Positions 23,923 to 26,019 of a stretch of 26,019 nt of DNA are shown here, piece after piece; within the stretch, counting starts at the first letter, position 1; every line of letters starts with the position of its first letter. Origin of the DNA: a virus; the IMG/VR virus record IMGVR_UViG_3300031772_000245, positions 1-26,019 of that record, one strand, 5' to 3'. The notes under the pieces were generated by a model. The model saw only the letters and a list, made by a program, of their open reading frames with translations. It did no database searches and was not told the origin of the DNA. The position numbers and the translations under genes were made by a program.

Positions 23923-24312
23923 ATGCCCAGGAATGGTCAAGAAACCGCTTTGGAATGGTTGAGCCGCGTTTCTAGAGAGTCTAACGATTCAAACATTATT
24001 ATCCTTGCAGATTTCGCTGTTTCCCAATGGATAGATCTGAGCGAATCTTGGAAAGCCAGAGACGTTAAAACGAGAAGATCTCTTTGGGATTTGATGGCTG
24101 GAATCGAGCAGATCGGCCACAACACGATCCATAAGACGACAATGTCTACTATATATTCCGGTCCAAGTGTTTTCAATTTCCCGATTTTTCTTGAAGCGTG
24201 TCATTATCGAGGGAAAGAACCACCTGTTGGAGCCGTCGAAACTGGTGTGCGTGTTCATTCGCACAGGAGGCCACAGACTACAAAATGGGGAAATATTGTT
24301 TTAAAATCGTGA
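23923..24312 (+). CDS. Phage protein, unknown function (129 aa)
   Basis: ATG 23923 is preceded by CGGGAGA at about 23909-23915, a fair ribosome site. The first two thirds are helical (ALEWLSRVSRESND, AVSQWIDLSESWKARDVKTR, LWDLMAGIEQIG). The C-terminal third is basic and His/Arg-rich (TGVRVHSHRRPQTTKWGN), suggesting nucleic-acid or phosphate contact. It ends 39 bases before the Cas12-like gene. Because it directly precedes that gene it is a candidate partner or regulator, but there is no motif to support this. No family recognised. Confidence 0.68.
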   Translation: MPRNGQETALEWLSRVSRESNDSNIIILADFAVSQWIDLSESWKARDVKTRRSLWDLMAGIEQIGHNTIHKTTMSTIYSGPSVFNFPIFLEACHYRGKEPPVGAVETGVRVHSHRRPQTTKWGNIVLKS

Positions 24313-24351
24313 TCGATTGTAAATCTTGGTCGGTTGAGTGTAATTCGATCC

Positions 24352-26019
24352 ATGGCATCTGCAGATAAGCTTCCGACCAGAATTTATACATTCGGTCTTC
24401 TGCCTCCAAAATCAGGAGGAGAAGCTCTCCATAGGATGTTGAGGGCTTCCTGTCATTATTACAACGCTCTGCTCGAAATCGAGCTTTGGAAGCGTAAAGA
24501 AACCGCCAAATTCTGGGCCCAGAGAGGCGGATACTCCGACAAGCTCGAACAGTTGGAGACTTTAAATGATTCCGTACGCAAGACGCCGGATGATGCGAAA
24601 CCTGTTCTTTATTCCCAGATTAAAGAACTTGAACTTCACATTCGTGAGTTACGGGAAGCGGTAACAATGAAGTCTCTTCCAAAGGAAGAAGCTCGACGCC
24701 GCGAACGCGAAAAAGAAATCAAAGCAGATTTCAAAAGTAGAAAAATCGTTCTCTCCAAATCAAGACTCATGGATCTTCTTGATTTGGAACCCGATTGTGT
24801 TTCCCCTCGTCGTCGTTTCCAGCTGAATTTTTCGGTAGACTCAGAAAAGCGCGGAGTGAAGCCGAGCGGGAAGCTTCTAAACAAGCTTCTTAAAGAAGCA
24901 AACCTTATCAAGACAACTCAACATATTGATGACCAGGTATCGATTGATATCGAGCGGGCCAAAAAATATTATGGTCTGTACTATGGCACCTACGCCCTAA
25001 TTGACGATGCTGTAGACCAGGCTTTAAGGACTTCGGATACTTTCCCGGCTTTCAAACGCTGGACCGGAGAAGGCCGTGTCGGGTCTCCTGTCAGTACAAA
25101 CGAGGGATTGAACGTTAGCTCAGTTCATGATTGTTCTTTCGAAAATGGTACTTGGGCTGATAAGGGGAATACTGTTCTCCAAATCGTAAAAATCCCGGAC
25201 GAAGTTTGGGAGCAAAAAACCTCGCGTGAAAAGGGCGTCGATGGTGAACCAAATTCAAGTTGGGTTCGGAAAACGCGTACCAATATGAGGATTTGTGTTG
25301 ATTCTCTTGGTCGAGCCAATCGTGGCAGACTACCCGTCTGGGTTGAGTTTCCTATCGTCATTCACCGTCCTCTCCCGAAAAACGGAAAAATTGTCGGTGC
25401 ATGGGTTTCCATATTCATGCGCGGTAATCGAACGAAATATGAGCTTCAACTCCAAGTTCAGGATGAGACTCATCTTCATCCAAAGAAGCCTCATGGTGAT
25501 GGGACCGTTGCTTTCAACTTCGGTTATCGATCAACTGGACGCGTGGCATATACCCTCGATGATACTAATTTTGCTCAGGAAATGACTGTTGATCCGAAGG
25601 TAGAGAAGAAGATTGATCTTGCGGACAAACGAAGACAGTCACGGGAGCTTGCTGCCAATGAAATGCGAGATTCCATCTTGAAATGGTCCAAGGACTGCAT
25701 TTTTCCTGATTCTTTTAGTAGGAATGATGGTAAGAAAATCATTATTCCTCATTGGTCAGGGGAGGAATCTCGTGCAAGAAGCTATAACGAACGCTCCTTG
25801 AGGAAGAAGATTGAACTTCTCCCTCTCGCGAAAGACGAAAGTCTTTCAAATAGACTCCATAGTGTTCACAACGAGTGGAAATTCGTTTTGGCCATGGATT
25901 CACTTCTTAGTTTTTTCTGCGGCCCGAATACTCTTGTTCGTCCAGAGGACAAAATAATTTTTGAGGAGCTAAATACTTGGACCTTTGACGATAAATCAAT
26001 CCAGAACCATGAAGCCGGG
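24352..26019 (+). CDS. Cas12m-like type V CRISPR effector (partial, 556 aa visible)
   Basis: An open frame runs from ATG 24352 off the window edge with no stop. The N-terminus (YTFGLLPP, then a helix with HYYNALLEIE) resembles compact Cas12 effectors. Residues about 60-150 are charged, probably coiled helices, as in a REC region. Residues 276-288 (LQIVKIPDEVWEQ) and 327-342 (LPVWVEFPIVIHRPLP) match segments I recall from Cas12m2 of Mycolicibacterium. RuvC-I is VAFNFGYRSTGR, with N389 where the catalytic Asp normally sits. RuvC-II is IIFEELN, with E538. The 149-residue spacing between them is close to what I recall for Cas12m. RuvC-III and the zinc ribbon would lie beyond the edge. TnpB is an alternative, but the N-terminal part before RuvC-I (about 380 residues) is too long. 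There is no strong ribosome site. Confidence 0.8.
   Translation, partial: MASADKLPTRIYTFGLLPPKSGGEALHRMLRASCHYYNALLEIELWKRKETAKFWAQRGGYSDKLEQLETLNDSVRKTPDDAKPVLYSQIKELELHIRELREAVTMKSLPKEEARRREREKEIKADFKSRKIVLSKSRLMDLLDLEPDCVSPRRRFQLNFSVDSEKRGVKPSGKLLNKLLKEANLIKTTQHIDDQVSIDIERAKKYYGLYYGTYALIDDAVDQALRTSDTFPAFKRWTGEGRVGSPVSTNEGLNVSSVHDCSFENGTWADKGNTVLQIVKIPDEVWEQKTSREKGVDGEPNSSWVRKTRTNMRICVDSLGRANRGRLPVWVEFPIVIHRPLPKNGKIVGAWVSIFMRGNRTKYELQLQVQDETHLHPKKPHGDGTVAFNFGYRSTGRVAYTLDDTNFAQEMTVDPKVEKKIDLADKRRQSRELAANEMRDSILKWSKDCIFPDSFSRNDGKKIIIPHWSGEESRARSYNERSLRKKIELLPLAKDESLSNRLHSVHNEWKFVLAMDSLLSFFCGPNTLVRPEDKIIFEELNTWTFDDKSIQNHEAG

Noticed and set aside
24352-26019. TnpB of an IS200/IS605-type transposon as the identity of the last gene.
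   Set aside because: About 380 residues precede RuvC-I, much longer than in TnpB, no transposase gene or terminal element is visible to the left, and segments resemble Cas12m. It cannot be fully excluded without the missing C-terminus.
1-26019. CRISPR array, tRNA or rRNA genes.
   Set aside because: No regularly spaced repeats, cloverleaf-like sequence or ribosomal RNA sequence were found by reading; a tRNA scan and CRISPR finder would settle this.

Overview
The window is part of the genome of a large tailed double-stranded DNA phage (Caudoviricetes). It carries a complete head-assembly and DNA-packaging block: large terminase, portal, a T4 gp21-like prohead protease, a scaffold-like acidic protein and an HK97-fold major capsid protein. 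Coding density is very high, with start/stop overlaps. The packaging genes carry two inteins, a feature common in large phages. I see no rRNA, tRNA, plasmid or bacterial housekeeping operon, and the host cannot be named from the sequence.

Layout. Positions 1-97 hold the end of an Ig/BACON-like virion protein. Positions 133-5248 hold five unassigned genes, one encoding a protein with three copies of a cysteine-rich module and the last overlapping the terminase start. Positions 5245-12407 hold terL with a 528-residue LAGLIDADG intein, two small genes, and the portal gene with a 382-residue LAGLIDADG intein. Positions 12437-16103 hold a 790-residue Lys/Pro-tailed protein, a small repeat-bearing protein and a KOW-like/zinc-ribbon protein. 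Positions 16964-21556 hold protease, scaffold, a probable decoration protein and the major capsid protein. Two lone AT-rich minus-strand genes (16107-16613 and 21977-22684) interrupt or border this block. Three perfect or near-perfect hairpins sit at gene ends: one over the terL stop codon and two after the capsid gene. A fourth follows the scaffold gene.

The right edge (22741-26019) is accessory: an endonuclease III with all catalytic and iron-sulfur residues, two unassigned small genes, and a 556-codon open frame cut by the window end. That last protein looks like a compact type V CRISPR effector of the Cas12m kind. Its RuvC-I aspartate position is asparagine (N389) while RuvC-II has glutamate (E538). 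This suggests a phage-encoded, RNA-guided DNA-binding protein that may not cleave. No CRISPR array or adaptation gene is visible in the window; an array, if present, would lie to the right.

A second unexpected signal is a recurring R-x-A-S tetrapeptide. I count 16 exact copies in virion and packaging proteins, several placed just before the C-terminus. It could be a processing signal for the prohead protease, but this is inference.
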